In this document: piece by piece, positions 43,194 to 54,051 of the stretch
How positions within the stretch are numbered: the first letter of the stretch is position 1
Layout: the number at the start of each line of letters is the position of its first letter
Assembly (NCBI RefSeq): GCF_004745595.1
Contig: NZ_SRLH01000004.1
Span: 124,001 to 188,000, forward strand
Reading direction: 5' to 3'
Source: Flavobacterium humi
GTDB lineage: Bacteria > Bacteroidota > Bacteroidia > Flavobacteriales > Flavobacteriaceae
Length of the DNA stretch: 64,000 nucleotides
Program-made: the position numbers and the translations under genes
Notes under the pieces: model-generated
Told to the model about the DNA's origin: nothing
The model's input: only the letters and a program-made list of their open reading frames with translations
Databases searched by the model: none

Positions 43194-45434
43194 TTATTTT
43201 TTAAACAGCCCGGCCATCAGTTTCCTGTCTCCTACAACCCAAAGGATATCCCCTTCTTCCAAAATAAGATGCGAATCGGGGTTGAGCATGCGCTTTCCTT
43301 CCCGTTCGATGCCTACCACCAAACCGTTTGTTTTTTCCCTGATTTGGGATTGTCGGATGCTTTTGCCAATGAAAGATTCGTTTTTCAGCTCCAGATGCTG
43401 TAATACGATATCGGTTTCAGCCACAAATTCGGGCGCTTCGATTTCGTTTTGATCCAGGTATTTTTTGAATTTTTTAACCTGTGTATCGGAACCGATAACG
43501 CAAATTTCATCACCGGGGAACAATCGTTCGTTGCGGCTCGGGATATTGATCATGATGTCCCCACGCCTGATAAAAGCAATATTGATCCCCATCTTTTCAC
43601 GAAGGTGCAATTCCTCTAATGTCTTTCCGGTAAGATTGGAAGCGGAGGCAATATCAAAAGTAGCCATGTGGCCGTCCCAGGGAGTCAGGTCGCGGCGTGT
43701 TTGGCGCTCCCTGGAAATTTCCCTTTCATTGAAGTTGCTCAGGAAATGTCTTTCAATGCGATGGTAGCGGGCCTGCAACCGTTTTGGGAAAAGGAAATAA
43801 ACAATAAGGGAGGCAATCAGTGCTATGAGTGCGGTAATAGGGGAAAAGAAGTTGTTGAGGATGAATCCGATAAAAAACAAGCCAAGGGCAATCCTGAAGA
43901 AAATAAGCATGACTATAGGGCCGCGGTATTTCCGGTTTTGAAACAACTCGGTTACTTCTTCTACTGCTATCCTTCTGAACGACAGCGCCCAAAGGAAAGG
44001 AGAAAGCAGTACCAATGTGATTAAGGCGGCCATACTGTGACCGAATGTAGAACCTTCCACAAGCGGCAATATATATTTGGTCGACAACAGTACGATGGCA
44101 ATAATAATAATGGAATGCAGCACGATCTGCATCAGGTAGCTTCGGAGCGCTTTTTGCCAGGTACTCACGGTTTTGATCGCATCGGCATTGGCACTATATT
44201 GTTCAAAGGCTTTGACCCATTTCCGGGGTAATTTCTTTTCCAGGAAAATTGCCACAGGCGTACCGAGTTTTACCATATAAGGAGTGGTAAAGGTAGTTAC
44301 TGCCGATACGGCCACCACAATCGGGTACAGAAAATCACTGGTCACATGGAGTGTGCTTCCGAGGGTTGCTATGATAAATGAAAATTCCCCAATTTGGGAA
44401 AGGCTCATCCCTGTTTGTACGGATTGTTTCAGCGGTTGCCCCGAAAACAACGCCCCAATTGCCGCACTGATGGATTGCCCGAAAATAACGACCAAAGTCA
44501 GGATGGCTACCGGCATTGCGTATTCTACCAGGGTATGCGGGTTGATCAGCATTCCGACCGATACAAAAAATACAGCGCCAAACAGGTCTTTTACAGGTTT
44601 TACCAAATGCTCAATATGCTCGGCCTGAGTGGTTTCAGCGATGATCGATCCCATGATGAAAGCGCCCAAAGCTGGTGAAAAACCTACATTGGAAGCCAGG
44701 ATAACCATCATCAGGCATAAGGCGATCGCGATAATTAAAACCATCTCATCCGTGAGCAAGTGTTTGGCTTTTTTCAATAAAGTTGGAATAAAAAAGATCC
44801 CTCCGATAAACCAAATGGTCAGGAAGAAGATTAATTTGAGAACGGAAAGCAACAATTCGGTTCCTGAAAACTGCTGGCTTACTGCAATGGTCGAAAGCAA
44901 GACCATCATTAAAATGGCTACGATGTCCTGGACAATCAAAGCACCGATAACATTTCCGGCAAATTTCTGGGATTTAACGCCCAATTCATCAAAGGTTTTA
45001 AGGATAATGGTGGTGGAAGAAATGGAAAGCATCACGCCTAGGAAAATACTGTTCATTTTCCCCCAATCCATAAGCTGGCCGGCGAAATAACCGACGATGA
45101 CCATAATAATAATTTGAGTAATAGCTGTGATGGAGGCTGTTCCGCCTACTTTCATCAGTTTTTTGAAGCTGAATTCCAGGCCTAAACTAAACAAAAGGAA
45201 AATAATCCCTATTTCCGCCCAAACTTCAACACTATGTACATCTTTCACCGAAGGGAAAAAATCAAAATGCTTGCCTGCCAGGAAACCGGCTATAAGGTAG
45301 CCTAAAACAAGAGGCTGCTTGATTTTCTTAAATAGTAAAACCGCTACGCCTGCTGTCATCAGGATTAATCCCAAATCGCTGATCAAAGGGTACAAATGTT
45401 GTGTGGTTTGTGTCGTTGCGGCAGTTAGTAGCAT
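43194..45434 (-). CDS. Monovalent cation:proton antiporter (CPA2, KefB-like) with two TrkA-C domains
   Basis: A 746-residue inner membrane antiporter of the CPA2 family, exchanging K+ or Na+ for protons. The membrane domain (about 15-395, with GLILMTAG, GYLIAGFLAGKHFDF and IFLLFSLGLEFS) is followed by further hydrophobic segments (about 430-545). The soluble C-terminus has two consecutive TrkA-C-type ligand-binding modules (about 591-670 and 677-746), with no RCK-N nucleotide-binding domain between them and the membrane part. This distinguishes it from E. coli KefB/KefC. Confidence 0.9.
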   Translation of the reverse strand: MLLTAATTQTTQHLYPLISDLGLILMTAGVAVLLFKKIKQPLVLGYLIAGFLAGKHFDFFPSVKDVHSVEVWAEIGIIFLLFSLGLEFSFKKLMKVGGTASITAITQIIIMVIVGYFAGQLMDWGKMNSIFLGVMLSISSTTIILKTFDELGVKSQKFAGNVIGALIVQDIVAILMMVLLSTIAVSQQFSGTELLLSVLKLIFFLTIWFIGGIFFIPTLLKKAKHLLTDEMVLIIAIALCLMMVILASNVGFSPALGAFIMGSIIAETTQAEHIEHLVKPVKDLFGAVFFVSVGMLINPHTLVEYAMPVAILTLVVIFGQSISAAIGALFSGQPLKQSVQTGMSLSQIGEFSFIIATLGSTLHVTSDFLYPIVVAVSAVTTFTTPYMVKLGTPVAIFLEKKLPRKWVKAFEQYSANADAIKTVSTWQKALRSYLMQIVLHSIIIIAIVLLSTKYILPLVEGSTFGHSMAALITLVLLSPFLWALSFRRIAVEEVTELFQNRKYRGPIVMLIFFRIALGLFFIGFILNNFFSPITALIALIASLIVYFLFPKRLQARYHRIERHFLSNFNEREISRERQTRRDLTPWDGHMATFDIASASNLTGKTLEELHLREKMGINIAFIRRGDIMINIPSRNERLFPGDEICVIGSDTQVKKFKKYLDQNEIEAPEFVAETDIVLQHLELKNESFIGKSIRQSQIREKTNGLVVGIEREGKRMLNPDSHLILEEGDILWVVGDRKLMAGLFKK

Positions 45435-45658
45435 AGGCCTATAAAAATTGTATGGTGTAAAATACTAAAAAAAGTCCGGTTTTTCAAGTTTTTAAGAGGT
45501 AAAATATGCGTTTCGTTCCATAAATAGCATTGATTTTGAGCTAATTGATATGAATTGGAGCAGGGCATGAAAAGAAACCCGTAAGGTATACGGAAAATTA
45601 CCGCCTGATTTTCCAAGCGATAGTGAGCAGGGCAAAAAGACTGGAATTAGTTAGAAAA

Positions 45659-46087
45659 CTATTTGGATTGGTTTAGGAAATCCAGTAAAACCGGGTCAGG
45701 GTTTTTGAAAGTAGCCGGTTGTTCGGTTATGGTGGCATTCCTTTTTTTATTGAGTTTCATGGTAACATCCGCTTCTGTGGTAAACAGCAACACTGTTAAA
45801 AAAGGATTGTTGATATAGGAAATCAAGACGGGAATTGCTTCTTCTATGGTGTAATTTGTAATTTCCTCTTCGGTCTGGTACCGGAATCGTAAAGCAAGCA
45901 GCAATTGGCCGTCAACCATTACAGTCTTGACGTAGATATTCATCAATGGCGTGTTTCCAATGGTTTTGGCCAGTGTCAGTTTTGCAAAAGTACCGTTGGA
46001 AATACTTTCTTTGAAAGCATCGAAAAGAACCGTAAAAGTTGGATTGTCAATCATGTATCGTATCTGTTTAATATCCCGGGTATTCAT
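45659..46087 (-). CDS. Hypothetical protein
   Basis: A 142-residue soluble protein. I see no catalytic motif. The pattern FAKLTLAKTIGN ... LLALRFRYQTEEEITNYTIEEAI ... VLLFTTEADVTMKLNKK resembles, as I recall it, the N-terminal domain of a group of Bacteroidetes SAM-dependent methyltransferases, but the methyltransferase part is missing; that resemblance is a weak guess. The start at 46087 (MNTRDIKQ) is preferred over one 48 bases upstream, but both are possible. Confidence 0.6.
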   Translation of the reverse strand: MNTRDIKQIRYMIDNPTFTVLFDAFKESISNGTFAKLTLAKTIGNTPLMNIYVKTVMVDGQLLLALRFRYQTEEEITNYTIEEAIPVLISYINNPFLTVLLFTTEADVTMKLNKKRNATITEQPATFKNPDPVLLDFLNQSK

Positions 46088-46187
46088 TTTTAGCGGTAGT
46101 TCCTTATTCGTGTTTCGGGACAACAAAAATAACAACTATTCCGAATAAAACGATTACAAAAACCAGGCTTTTGTTTTGACAGGTTTA

Positions 46188-46221
46188 AAAAAATCCCCGA
46201 TTATAAAACATAACCGGGGAT
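46188..46221 (-). terminator. secA terminator
   Basis: On the minus strand ATCCCCG pairs with CGGGGAT around a 15-base loop and is followed by a run of T. It lies downstream of the secA stop. Confidence 0.83.
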
Positions 46222-46262
46222 GTAAAATATAATGCTTTTAAGCTTTTGCGTCAGGGCGGGAT

Positions 46263-49200
46263 TTATTCGTTTACGATAACCCATTCCCCGGTAGCTAACA
46301 TGCTTTCGGCTTTTTTGTATTTCATGGTTTCCGATTTCCCGCTCATCACATGTTTGATGGTCACATTGTCATTACGGTTGATTTTCGGTGCATCACGCAC
46401 AATAGTTTCGGTCACCTGACGCTGTTGCGTTTGCCCGGCTTCGTGGTTGCGTTCCGCAATTTCGTCACTGTTTAGGATTTCTTCTTTGCTTTCTGTATAT
46501 CTTTCCTGGCTGCGGACTTCTTTCGCTTCCTGGATGTTATTGTTCTGTTGTGGCAAATCCCCTTTAAACAAGAACGAAATGACATCTTTATTGATATTGT
46601 CAATCATCGCCTTGAACAAATTGAACGCTTCGAATTTATAGATAAGCAGCGGATCTTTTTGTTCGTGGACGGCTAATTGCACAGATTGCTTCAATTCGTC
46701 CATTTTACGTAAGTGTTTTTTCCAGGCTTCGTCAACAATAGCCAATGTTATGTTTTTCTCAAAATCAGCGATAAGTTGTTTCCCCTGGCTTTCGTAAGCG
46801 CGTTTCAGGTCCGTTACGACATTAAGGGATTTGATTCCGTCGGAGAAAGGAACGATGATACGCTCAAAATGGTTCCCCGGATTTTCGTACACATTACGGA
46901 TGATAGGGAAAGCATCTTCTGCATTTCGCTCAATCTTCTCATTGTAATATTGTAAGGCCGCTTTGTATATTTTCCCGGTCAGCTCGATTTCGGTCAGTTT
47001 TGCAAATTCCGTTTCCGTTACCGGAGAAGTGATGGAAAGGTTACGGATCAGTTCAAATTCGAAATTCTTGAAATCATTCGTTAATTTGTTTTTCTCCACG
47101 ATTACCTCGCAAGTGTCATACATCATGTTGGCAATGTCCAGCTTAAGGCGTTCTCCGTGTAAAGCGTGGCGACGGCGTTTGTACACCACTTCACGTTGTG
47201 CATTCATCACATCGTCATATTCCAATAAACGTTTACGCACACCGAAGTTGTTCTCTTCCACTTTTTTCTGGGCACGTTCGATAGATTTGGTCATCATCGA
47301 ATGTTGGATTACTTCTCCTTCTTTCAATCCCATCCTGTCCATTACTTTGGCTACTCTTTCAGAACCAAATAAACGCATCAGGTTGTCTTCCAGCGAAACA
47401 TAAAACTGGGAACTTCCCGGATCTCCCTGACGTCCCGCACGACCACGCAACTGGCGGTCAACACGACGCGAATCATGTCGTTCCGTACCAATGATGGCCA
47501 AACCACCGGCAGCTTTAACTTCCGGAGTCAGTTTGATATCGGTACCACGGCCGGCCATATTGGTCGCAATGGTAACTACGCCCGGCTTACCGGCTTCTTC
47601 AACGATCTGGGCCTCCTGCTTGTGCATTTTAGCATTCAATACGTTGTGCTGGATATTCCTCATTTTCAGCATTCGGCTTAACAATTCGGAAATCTCTACG
47701 GAAGTTGTCCCGATAAGCACCGGTCTTCCCGCCTGGGAAAGCTGTACTACATCCTCAATTACCGCATTGAATTTTTCACGAACCGAACGGTAAATCAAGT
47801 CTTCTTTGTCAATACGTGAAATTCCTTTGTTTGTTGGGATTTCCACAACATCCAATTTGTAGATTTCCCAAAACTCACCGGCTTCAGTGGTTGCTGTTCC
47901 GGTCATACCTGCCAATTTGCTGTACATACGGAAATAATTCTGAAGCGTTACAGTCGCATAGGTTTGGGTCGCGTCTTCAATCTTTACATTTTCCTTGGCT
48001 TCGATCGCCTGGTGCAATCCGTCGGAATAACGACGGCCGTCCATGATACGCCCGGTTTGTTCGTCAACGATAAGGACTTTGTTGTCCATGATTACGTATT
48101 CGGTATCTTTTTCGAATAAAGTGTAGGCTTTTAAAAGCTGTGTCAACGTATGGATACGCTCGCTTTTTACGCTGAAATCCTGGAACAGTATTTCTTTTTG
48201 CTCTGCTTCTTCCTCTTTGGAAAGGTTCAGTTTTTCTATTCGGGCGATTTCAGTCCCGATATCCGGTAAAACGAAGAAAGTATCATCTGTGTCCCTCGAC
48301 ATCGCCTGGATTCCGCTTTCGGTCAATTCTACCTGGTTGTTTTTTTCTTCGATAACAAAATAAAGCGCTTCGTCCACTTTTGGCATTTCACGGTTGTTAT
48401 CTGCCATGTATTGGTTTTCGGTTTTCTGAAGGAGTTGTTTTACGCCTTCTTCCGATAAAAATTTGATCAGGGCCTTATTTTTTGGCAATGCCCTGTAAGC
48501 TCTTAATAGCTGGAAACCACCGTCTTTAGTGTTTCCTTCTTTGATAAGGCGTTTGGCTTCGGCTAAAAACCCGTTTGCCAGTTGGCGCTGCAGGTTAACC
48601 AGATTGTCAATTTTCGGTTTTAACTCGTTAAATTCATGACGGTCTCCATCGGTTACCTGTCCGGAGATGATCAATGGTGTCCTTGCGTCATCGATCAATA
48701 CAGAATCGACCTCATCGACTATGGCGAAATTGTGTTTTCTCTGAACCAAATCGCTTGGGGAATGTGACATATTATCACGCAGGTAATCGAAACCGAATTC
48801 GTTATTGGTACCGTAAGTGATGTCCGCTTCGTACGCTTTTCTACGTTCGTCGGAATTAGGCTGGTGCAAATCGATACAGTCTACGGTCAATCCGTGGAAT
48901 TCGAATAAAGGGGCTTTCCAGGCGCTGTCACGTTTGGCAAGGTAGTCATTTACCGTTACAAGGTGTACACCGTTTCCGGTTAAAGCATTTAAATATAAAG
49001 GAAGGGTTGCTACCAAAGTTTTACCTTCACCGGTTTGCATTTCGGAAATTTTACCCTGGTGCAATACGATACCACCAATTAACTGGACATCGTAATGGAT
49101 CATGTCCCAGGTAATTTCCTTACCTGCGGCATTCCAGGAATTGGCCCAAACGGCAGTATCCCCAACAATATTGATGTAGGATTTTGAAGCAGAAAGTTCC

Positions 49201-49613
49201 CTGTCTTTTGGAGTGGCGGAAACAGTAACCTGCGTATTTTCTTTAAAACGTTTTGCAGTCTCTTTAACCACGGCGAAAGCTTCCGGAAGGATTTCATTTA
49301 ATGTTTTTTCGGAAATCTCATACGCTTCTTTTTCCAGAGCGTCGATCTGAACATAGATTTCTTCACGGGCATCAATGTCCTGAATGGCTTCCACTTCCAG
49401 TTTTAAACTTTCGATTTTAGCATCTTTTTCAGCACGCGCCTGCTTGATTTTTTGTTTGAATTCTGTCGTCTTAGCCCTTAATTCATCATGCGATAAGGAA
49501 CTGAGGCTGCTTTCAAATGCTTTTATTTTAGTGATGAGCGGCTGAATGGCTTTTACATCTTTCTGTGATTTGTCGCCTACAAATGCTTTTAATATACTGT
49601 TTATGAAACTCAT
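46263..49613 (-). CDS. secA: Preprotein translocase ATPase SecA
   Basis: SecA drives protein export through SecYEG. The 1116 residues are longer than E. coli SecA (901), as usual in Bacteroidetes. The Walker A motif is MQTGEGKTL (about 191-199); [21 protein letters not shown] contains the DEVD box; GRGTDI and [13 protein letters not shown] mark the second helicase domain. There is no C-terminal zinc-binding cysteine cluster; the end is [15 protein letters not shown] terminator lies downstream, and DUF2795 upstream has its own terminator, so the gene appears to be transcribed alone. Confidence 0.97.
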   Translation of the reverse strand: MSFINSILKAFVGDKSQKDVKAIQPLITKIKAFESSLSSLSHDELRAKTTEFKQKIKQARAEKDAKIESLKLEVEAIQDIDAREEIYVQIDALEKEAYEISEKTLNEILPEAFAVVKETAKRFKENTQVTVSATPKDRELSASKSYINIVGDTAVWANSWNAAGKEITWDMIHYDVQLIGGIVLHQGKISEMQTGEGKTLVATLPLYLNALTGNGVHLVTVNDYLAKRDSAWKAPLFEFHGLTVDCIDLHQPNSDERRKAYEADITYGTNNEFGFDYLRDNMSHSPSDLVQRKHNFAIVDEVDSVLIDDARTPLIISGQVTDGDRHEFNELKPKIDNLVNLQRQLANGFLAEAKRLIKEGNTKDGGFQLLRAYRALPKNKALIKFLSEEGVKQLLQKTENQYMADNNREMPKVDEALYFVIEEKNNQVELTESGIQAMSRDTDDTFFVLPDIGTEIARIEKLNLSKEEEAEQKEILFQDFSVKSERIHTLTQLLKAYTLFEKDTEYVIMDNKVLIVDEQTGRIMDGRRYSDGLHQAIEAKENVKIEDATQTYATVTLQNYFRMYSKLAGMTGTATTEAGEFWEIYKLDVVEIPTNKGISRIDKEDLIYRSVREKFNAVIEDVVQLSQAGRPVLIGTTSVEISELLSRMLKMRNIQHNVLNAKMHKQEAQIVEEAGKPGVVTIATNMAGRGTDIKLTPEVKAAGGLAIIGTERHDSRRVDRQLRGRAGRQGDPGSSQFYVSLEDNLMRLFGSERVAKVMDRMGLKEGEVIQHSMMTKSIERAQKKVEENNFGVRKRLLEYDDVMNAQREVVYKRRRHALHGERLKLDIANMMYDTCEVIVEKNKLTNDFKNFEFELIRNLSITSPVTETEFAKLTEIELTGKIYKAALQYYNEKIERNAEDAFPIIRNVYENPGNHFERIIVPFSDGIKSLNVVTDLKRAYESQGKQLIADFEKNITLAIVDEAWKKHLRKMDELKQSVQLAVHEQKDPLLIYKFEAFNLFKAMIDNINKDVISFLFKGDLPQQNNNIQEAKEVRSQERYTESKEEILNSDEIAERNHEAGQTQQRQVTETIVRDAPKINRNDNVTIKHVMSGKSETMKYKKAESMLATGEWVIVNE

Positions 49614-49649
49614 AATAATTTTGTTTAAAAATGGGTGTTAAATTGACCA

Positions 49650-49676
49650 AAAAAAAAGCCTCGAAAGAGACTTTTT
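49650..49676 (-). terminator. Terminator of the DUF2795 gene
   Basis: On the minus strand AAAAAGTCTC pairs with GAGGCTTTTT (one G-T pair) and is followed by more T. Confidence 0.87.
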
Positions 49677-49690
49677 AGCAGGTTTTATTT

Positions 49691-49912
49691 CTAATATTCA
49701 TCCTCGTTCCAAAGATAGTCTTCGTCAGTTGGATAATCTGGCCATATTTCTTCCATTGATTCGTAAATTTCTCCTTCGTCTTCAATAGATTGTAGGTTTT
49801 CTACCACTTCAAGTGGAGCACCTGTTCTTATGGCGTAGTCGATTAATTCGTCTTTGGTAGCAGGCCATGGTGCATCGCTTAAATATGATGCTAATTCTAA
49901 TGTCCAATACAT
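49691..49912 (-). CDS. DUF2795-family protein
   Basis: A 73-residue acidic protein with the DUF2795 pattern (LASYLSDAPWPATKDELIDYAIRTGAP), closing with many Asp, Glu, Trp and Tyr residues (WPDYPTDEDYLWNEDEY). The family is small and its function unknown. It stands alone upstream of secA with its own terminator. Confidence 0.85.
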   Translation of the reverse strand: MYWTLELASYLSDAPWPATKDELIDYAIRTGAPLEVVENLQSIEDEGEIYESMEEIWPDYPTDEDYLWNEDEY

Positions 49913-50066
49913 CTTGTTGAATTTTAATTTATTGCAAAAATAATTTTTCTACTGAAAAAATCAAGTTTTTTTTGATTTATTTTTAGGTAAAGTTAAGAAC
50001 GTCTTTTTTTATGTCCGGTTTTGATCCGGGATAAGCCGGCCGGTGACACTTGCAAACGGGTTTTGA

Positions 50067-50636
50067 TTACTTTCGGGGTATCCATTGTACTTCGTCTGCG
50101 TTTAAGTCATTTGTCAACTTCCGTGCCAATACGAAAAGATAGTCAGAAAGTCGGTTCAGGTACTTAATTACGAGCTCGTCTGTGGGCTCCATGTCATTCA
50201 AATGCACTGCTAAACGCTCCGCACGGCGGCAAACACAGCGTGCAATATGACAATATGACACCGTTGTGTGGCCTCCTGGCAAAACAAAGTGTGTCATTGG
50301 CGGGAGCGATTCCTCCATAGTGTCAATTTCATTTTCCAAAAAAACGATGTCAGATTCTACAATACCAAGGTTTTGCAACCGCGGCTGGCCGTTTTTTAAG
50401 GTCTCTTTTTCAGGTGGCGTAGCCAAAATGGCGCCTACGGTAAATAGCCTGTCCTGAACTTCAATAAGGACATTTTTGTACTGTATGTTGATTTCCTGGT
50501 CGCGGATAAGCCCTATGTAAGAGTTTAATTCGTCTACAGTCCCGTAACTTTCAATGCGTATGTGGTGTTTTGGCACACGTGTCCCGCCAAAAAGAGCCGT
50601 AGTGCCTTTGTCGCCGGTTTTAGTATATACTTTCAT
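50067..50636 (-). CDS. Cob(I)alamin adenosyltransferase, PduO type
   Basis: A 189-residue ATP:cob(I)alamin adenosyltransferase of the PduO type that makes adenosylcobalamin from cob(I)alamin and ATP. The ATP-binding loop TKTGDKGTTALFGGTRV is at the N-terminus, and CHIARCVCRRAERLAVHL carries the conserved Arg residues of the trimer active site. It probably supplies methylmalonyl-CoA mutase or similar enzymes elsewhere. The ATP-grasp gene lies 43 bases upstream. Confidence 0.93.
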   Translation of the reverse strand: MKVYTKTGDKGTTALFGGTRVPKHHIRIESYGTVDELNSYIGLIRDQEINIQYKNVLIEVQDRLFTVGAILATPPEKETLKNGQPRLQNLGIVESDIVFLENEIDTMEESLPPMTHFVLPGGHTTVSYCHIARCVCRRAERLAVHLNDMEPTDELVIKYLNRLSDYLFVLARKLTNDLNADEVQWIPRK

Positions 50637-50679
50637 TAGGTGGTTTTTATAGATGGTAAATTCAAATCTGGATACAAAT

Positions 50680-51537
50680 TTACTGTATTAATTCCAATAT
50701 TGATTTGACAAATCTCTCAAGTGAGCCGGCGCTTAGGTTAAAATACAAATCGGGTTCGATGCATTCTATTTCCATCAGATGCAATTCGCCGTCAATGATG
50801 ATCCCATCTACTCTGGCGTACAAAAGATCATAATCGAACTGATCGACTATTTTTTTTGCTTTTTGTATCAATTCTGGCGAAGGGTCGATCGAAGTATAAT
50901 TCCCTCCAAATTGTACCTGCACCCTAAAGTCACCTTCGGCAGGTTTTTTGTTGATGCAATGCGAGAATTTTTTATTGAAAAAAATAAAAGAGGTTTCTCC
51001 CAAAGACTGTATTTCAGGCATGAATTTCTGCAGCAAGAGTTCTTTTTGTGCTGCCACAGATTGGTATTCGTGATTGATTTTATCGCTATCGGCCGTTTCA
51101 AAAACGCTTGTCTGGTAAGCGCCTCCTGAAAATGCCGGTTTTAGGACCATTTTTTTCCAATCGGGAGGAATAATGCCGGGAAGGTCAAGTTGTTCTGTTT
51201 TGTCAATGAAAACAGTCGGGATAATCCGGATTCCGGCCTTTTCCATTTTACGAAGGTAAAATTTGTGTTTGTTTTCCTGGATGACTTCGATGGGATTTAA
51301 AGTCCTGATCCCTAATTGTCCGATATGGTCAAGCCAAAGGTTGAATTCGGCCTCTTTTTCGAAATAATCCCAGGTATTGCGGAAAACCAGGTAATCGAAA
51401 TCAGGCCAGTGGACGGTTTTGTCATTCCAGATTACTGCGCTTGCCGTGATGCCGTGTTTGGCAAGTTCCGGAATTAGTAGCTGGTCGGCTGGAGCCAATT
51501 CCGGAAAATCGGCACAAGTGAGTAGGGCAATGTTCAT
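50680..51537 (-). CDS. ATP-grasp domain protein (RimK/DcsG-like)
   Basis: A 285-residue protein with an ATP-grasp fold, which joins a carboxylate to an amine using ATP. The glycine-rich loop is KPAFSGGAYQTS (about 143-154) and acidic metal ligands sit in LLYARVDGIIIDGELHLMEIECIEPDLY. The opening, MNIALLTCADFPELAPAD, resembles the ATP-grasp proteins annotated as cycloserine-synthesis DcsG-like in other bacteria. Its substrate is unknown; it is separated from the ABC ATPase gene by 47 bases. Confidence 0.82.
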   Translation of the reverse strand: MNIALLTCADFPELAPADQLLIPELAKHGITASAVIWNDKTVHWPDFDYLVFRNTWDYFEKEAEFNLWLDHIGQLGIRTLNPIEVIQENKHKFYLRKMEKAGIRIIPTVFIDKTEQLDLPGIIPPDWKKMVLKPAFSGGAYQTSVFETADSDKINHEYQSVAAQKELLLQKFMPEIQSLGETSFIFFNKKFSHCINKKPAEGDFRVQVQFGGNYTSIDPSPELIQKAKKIVDQFDYDLLYARVDGIIIDGELHLMEIECIEPDLYFNLSAGSLERFVKSILELIQ

Positions 51538-51584
51538 TATGGTTTTATGGATTTATCGTGACGGTCCCCGAAAGATTGGGAAGG

Positions 51585-52274
51585 TCAATTGTTTTGTGTG
51601 TCGCTTTCAATAAGGCCGTCGCGAAGGCGGATGATCCTGTGGGCGTGGGAAGCAATATCTTCTTCGTGCGTAACCAGGATAACGGTATTCCCTTTACTGT
51701 GGATTTCCCCGAAAAGCTTCATGATTTCTTCAGAAGTCTTACTGTCTAAATTTCCCGTTGGTTCATCGGCAAGAATAATCGAAGGTTTGTTTACCAAAGC
51801 CCTTGCAATGGCTACACGCTGGCGTTGCCCTCCCGAAAGTTGGTTGGGCTGGTGGTCCATCCTGTCATTAAGGCCCACTTGTGTCAAAACTTCCTCAGCT
51901 CTTGTTTTCCTGTCGCTTTTGGAATAACCGGCATAAATCATCGGTAAGGCCACATTGTCCAATGCAGTTGTTCTGGGCAAAAGGTTGAATGTTTGGAACA
52001 CAAAGCCTATTTCCTTATTTCGGATTTCGGCAAGTTCGTTGTCGACCATTTGGCTGACATCTTTTTCGTTCAGGATATATTGGCCCGAAGTAGGAGTGTC
52101 CAGACAGCCTAAAAGATTCATCAATGTTGATTTCCCGGAACCGGAAGGGCCCATTAAGGCAACATATTCCCCTTTGTTGATCTGCAGGTCTATTCCTTTG
52201 AGAACGTTAATGGTTTCGCTTCCAAGGATGAAATCCCTCTTGATATTGGTTATCCTGATTAATGAATTTGACAT
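51585..52274 (-). CDS. ABC transporter ATPase, MacB/LolD type
   Basis: A 229-residue ATPase of the MacB/LolD/FtsE class, which powers type VII ABC permeases. Walker A is GPSGSGKST (about 40-48), the signature [15 protein letters not shown], Walker [13 protein letters not shown] and the H-loop [12 protein letters not shown]. No permease gene is adjacent, so the partner must be encoded elsewhere. A lipoprotein gene is transcribed divergently on the other side. Confidence 0.92.
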   Translation of the reverse strand: MSNSLIRITNIKRDFILGSETINVLKGIDLQINKGEYVALMGPSGSGKSTLMNLLGCLDTPTSGQYILNEKDVSQMVDNELAEIRNKEIGFVFQTFNLLPRTTALDNVALPMIYAGYSKSDRKTRAEEVLTQVGLNDRMDHQPNQLSGGQRQRVAIARALVNKPSIILADEPTGNLDSKTSEEIMKLFGEIHSKGNTVILVTHEEDIASHAHRIIRLRDGLIESDTQNN

Positions 52275-52432
52275 TGTAAGAAATTTATGTTCTTCGGATT
52301 AGTATGCATAAAAGGAAGAATGTTACACATAGGGCAGGGAATTAGGAATTGTATAACAATCGGAAGGAATTATGTAAGTAAAAAAACCGCCATTCGCAAT
52401 AATTTTAACACATAATTAAAAAGTTAAATATT

Positions 52433-53110
52433 ATGAAAAAGCAAAATTTGATTTTAGGCGCCGCACTTATCGCTTTAGGATTTGTATCCTGCAAGGATGA
52501 CAAACAAGCGCAAGCGGAAAAAACGGTTGATACCTACGTTATTTATGTAGATTCATTAGGAAATGTTCCCACTTCAGATGCTGAAACCAATTGGGAAGCC
52601 ATTGATGCGGCTTACCAGTCCAGAACGATGGATGCTGAAGCTGCTTTGGAAAATTTGAAAGACAAGGAAAAAGCCCAGGAAAGAATAAACGCCAGTAAAG
52701 CCAAATACGAGGAACTGAAAGCAAAATTGGAAGCTGAAAAAGCAAAACAAAACGAAGTAGCTGCCGCTGCTTTGAGCCCAAAACAAAAAATGAGAAACGC
52801 TTTGTTTGGAGAAGGCAAAATTGGCGATGACATGAATTTCGATTGGGTAAATGCCGCAAACATCCATGGTGTTTACCAACAATTCGTACATACTGTCGAG
52901 GATAATAAAGACAGTTATTCCCGAGAAGACTGGGATGAAATTAAAACAATGTACGAAGCGCTTGACAGCCGAAAAAATACAGTTGAAAAAGAAGGACTTT
53001 CAGCTGAAGACAACAGAAAAATTGCCGGCTTGAAACTGAAATTCGCCCCTATGTATACTGTAAACAGAATGGGAGCAAAATCAGAAGAAATGTCCAAAGC
53101 AAAAAAATAG
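52433..53110 (+). CDS. Hypothetical lipoprotein (DUF6565-like)
   Basis: A 225-residue lipoprotein (lipobox LGFVSC, Cys20, then KDDK, which fits surface export). The mature part is largely alpha-helical with a charged coiled-coil (about 70-110, ERINASKAKYEELKAKLEAE). It resembles DUF6565-type proteins as I recall them; function unknown. It is monocistronic, with a terminator downstream. Confidence 0.7.
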   Translation: MKKQNLILGAALIALGFVSCKDDKQAQAEKTVDTYVIYVDSLGNVPTSDAETNWEAIDAAYQSRTMDAEAALENLKDKEKAQERINASKAKYEELKAKLEAEKAKQNEVAAAALSPKQKMRNALFGEGKIGDDMNFDWVNAANIHGVYQQFVHTVEDNKDSYSREDWDEIKTMYEALDSRKNTVEKEGLSAEDNRKIAGLKLKFAPMYTVNRMGAKSEEMSKAKK

Positions 53111-53138
53111 TTAAGTTAATTTTAATTCAAGGAAGAAT

Positions 53139-53165
53139 GGCAGTCAGGGATGGCTGCCTTTTTTT
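53139..53165 (+). terminator. Terminator of the lipoprotein gene
   Basis: GGCAGTC pairs with GGCTGCC (two G-T or similar weak pairs), followed by seven T. Confidence 0.8.
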
Positions 53166-53184
53166 ATCTGCTGCGGCAAAAAAA

Positions 53185-53218
53185 AAAGCCCTTAAAGCAA
53201 TGCTGTTAAGGGCTTTTA
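53185..53218 (-). terminator. Terminator of the Omp28-like gene
   Basis: AAAAGCCCTTAA pairs with TTAAGGGCTTTT around a short loop, and is followed on the minus strand by a long T run. Confidence 0.92.
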
Positions 53219-53235
53219 ATGTATAATATGAAAAA

Positions 53236-54051
53236 TTAAGGGTTCACCTCAAAGGCCTGGTCCGTATTCGGCGCAGCTTTCCTAACATTGATAGCACCTC
53301 CGTTTGACCCTGTTACAAAAGCCACAAAATGAATGTTGGCTGCATTGGTAACGTTAGCAGGTATCGGTAAGTTGAAATTTTTGGTTATGGTCTGAGAAGC
53401 AGTTGTGCCTGTCAGTGCATCTCCTGTAATGCTCGTTAATGTCTGTCTTAATACATTATCGTGGTCGAAGTTTGCAATAGTAGCTCCTCCGCCGAAATAA
53501 GAAGTATAATTGGTCTGGTCGTATACTAAGTTGTCTTCTACCAGATACACCACTAATTTAGCGTTGGTGACGTCTTGGGCAAATTTTATTTTAACATTAA
53601 GATCTATGGTCCCACCGGATACGGTCGAATTCATCGCCAACCCTAATCCGCTATTGTTTTTGGCTAAATTTTTAGCCTGGTTGATGTGTGTGTTTTCCGG
53701 ATATACCCATTCTACAGTCCTGTCAAGCATTCCAGTTGGATAACCCTGGATATCGATAGGAAGGGATCCCGTATATCGCATCGGTTCAGATGCTGATCCT
53801 CCATGAACGGCTACGGCAACAGATTTTGTGGTAACGTTTTCCACTTGCTGGATGCTGTAAGCCACTCTTGGGCACCATCCGCACCAAGTTCCTGTGTAAT
53901 CTTCGATCAGGACATTTTTTTGGAACATTCCCGAAATCGGGTCATCATTAACTGGTGTAGAACCTGTAGATTCCGGAGCGTCGTCTTTACTGCAGGAGGT
54001 AGCTGCCAAAATAACGGCAAGGGCAAAAAAATGCAATTTAAGTTTTTTCAT
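53236..54051 (-). CDS. Omp28-related lipoprotein with a thioredoxin-like CxxC
   Basis: A 271-residue lipoprotein (lipobox AATSC, Cys20, then SKDDAPES) of the Omp28-related family. DYTGTWCGWCPR (Cys57, Cys60) is a thioredoxin-type active site, and the body includes the beta-rich Omp28 domain (KLVVYLVEDNLVYDQT). The lipid anchor and acidic tail suggest exposure on the outer membrane. The TlpA and DUF6029 genes are transcribed divergently from about 125 bases away, which fits a shared redox function. Confidence 0.87.
   Translation of the reverse strand: MKKLKLHFFALAVILAATSCSKDDAPESTGSTPVNDDPISGMFQKNVLIEDYTGTWCGWCPRVAYSIQQVENVTTKSVAVAVHGGSASEPMRYTGSLPIDIQGYPTGMLDRTVEWVYPENTHINQAKNLAKNNSGLGLAMNSTVSGGTIDLNVKIKFAQDVTNAKLVVYLVEDNLVYDQTNYTSYFGGGATIANFDHDNVLRQTLTSITGDALTGTTASQTITKNFNLPIPANVTNAANIHFVAFVTGSNGGAINVRKAAPNTDQAFEVNP

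Noticed and set aside
50574-50583. CACACGTGTC as a possible parS site
   Set aside because: It shares only the CACGTG core with the known parS palindrome, lies inside a coding region and is far from parAB.
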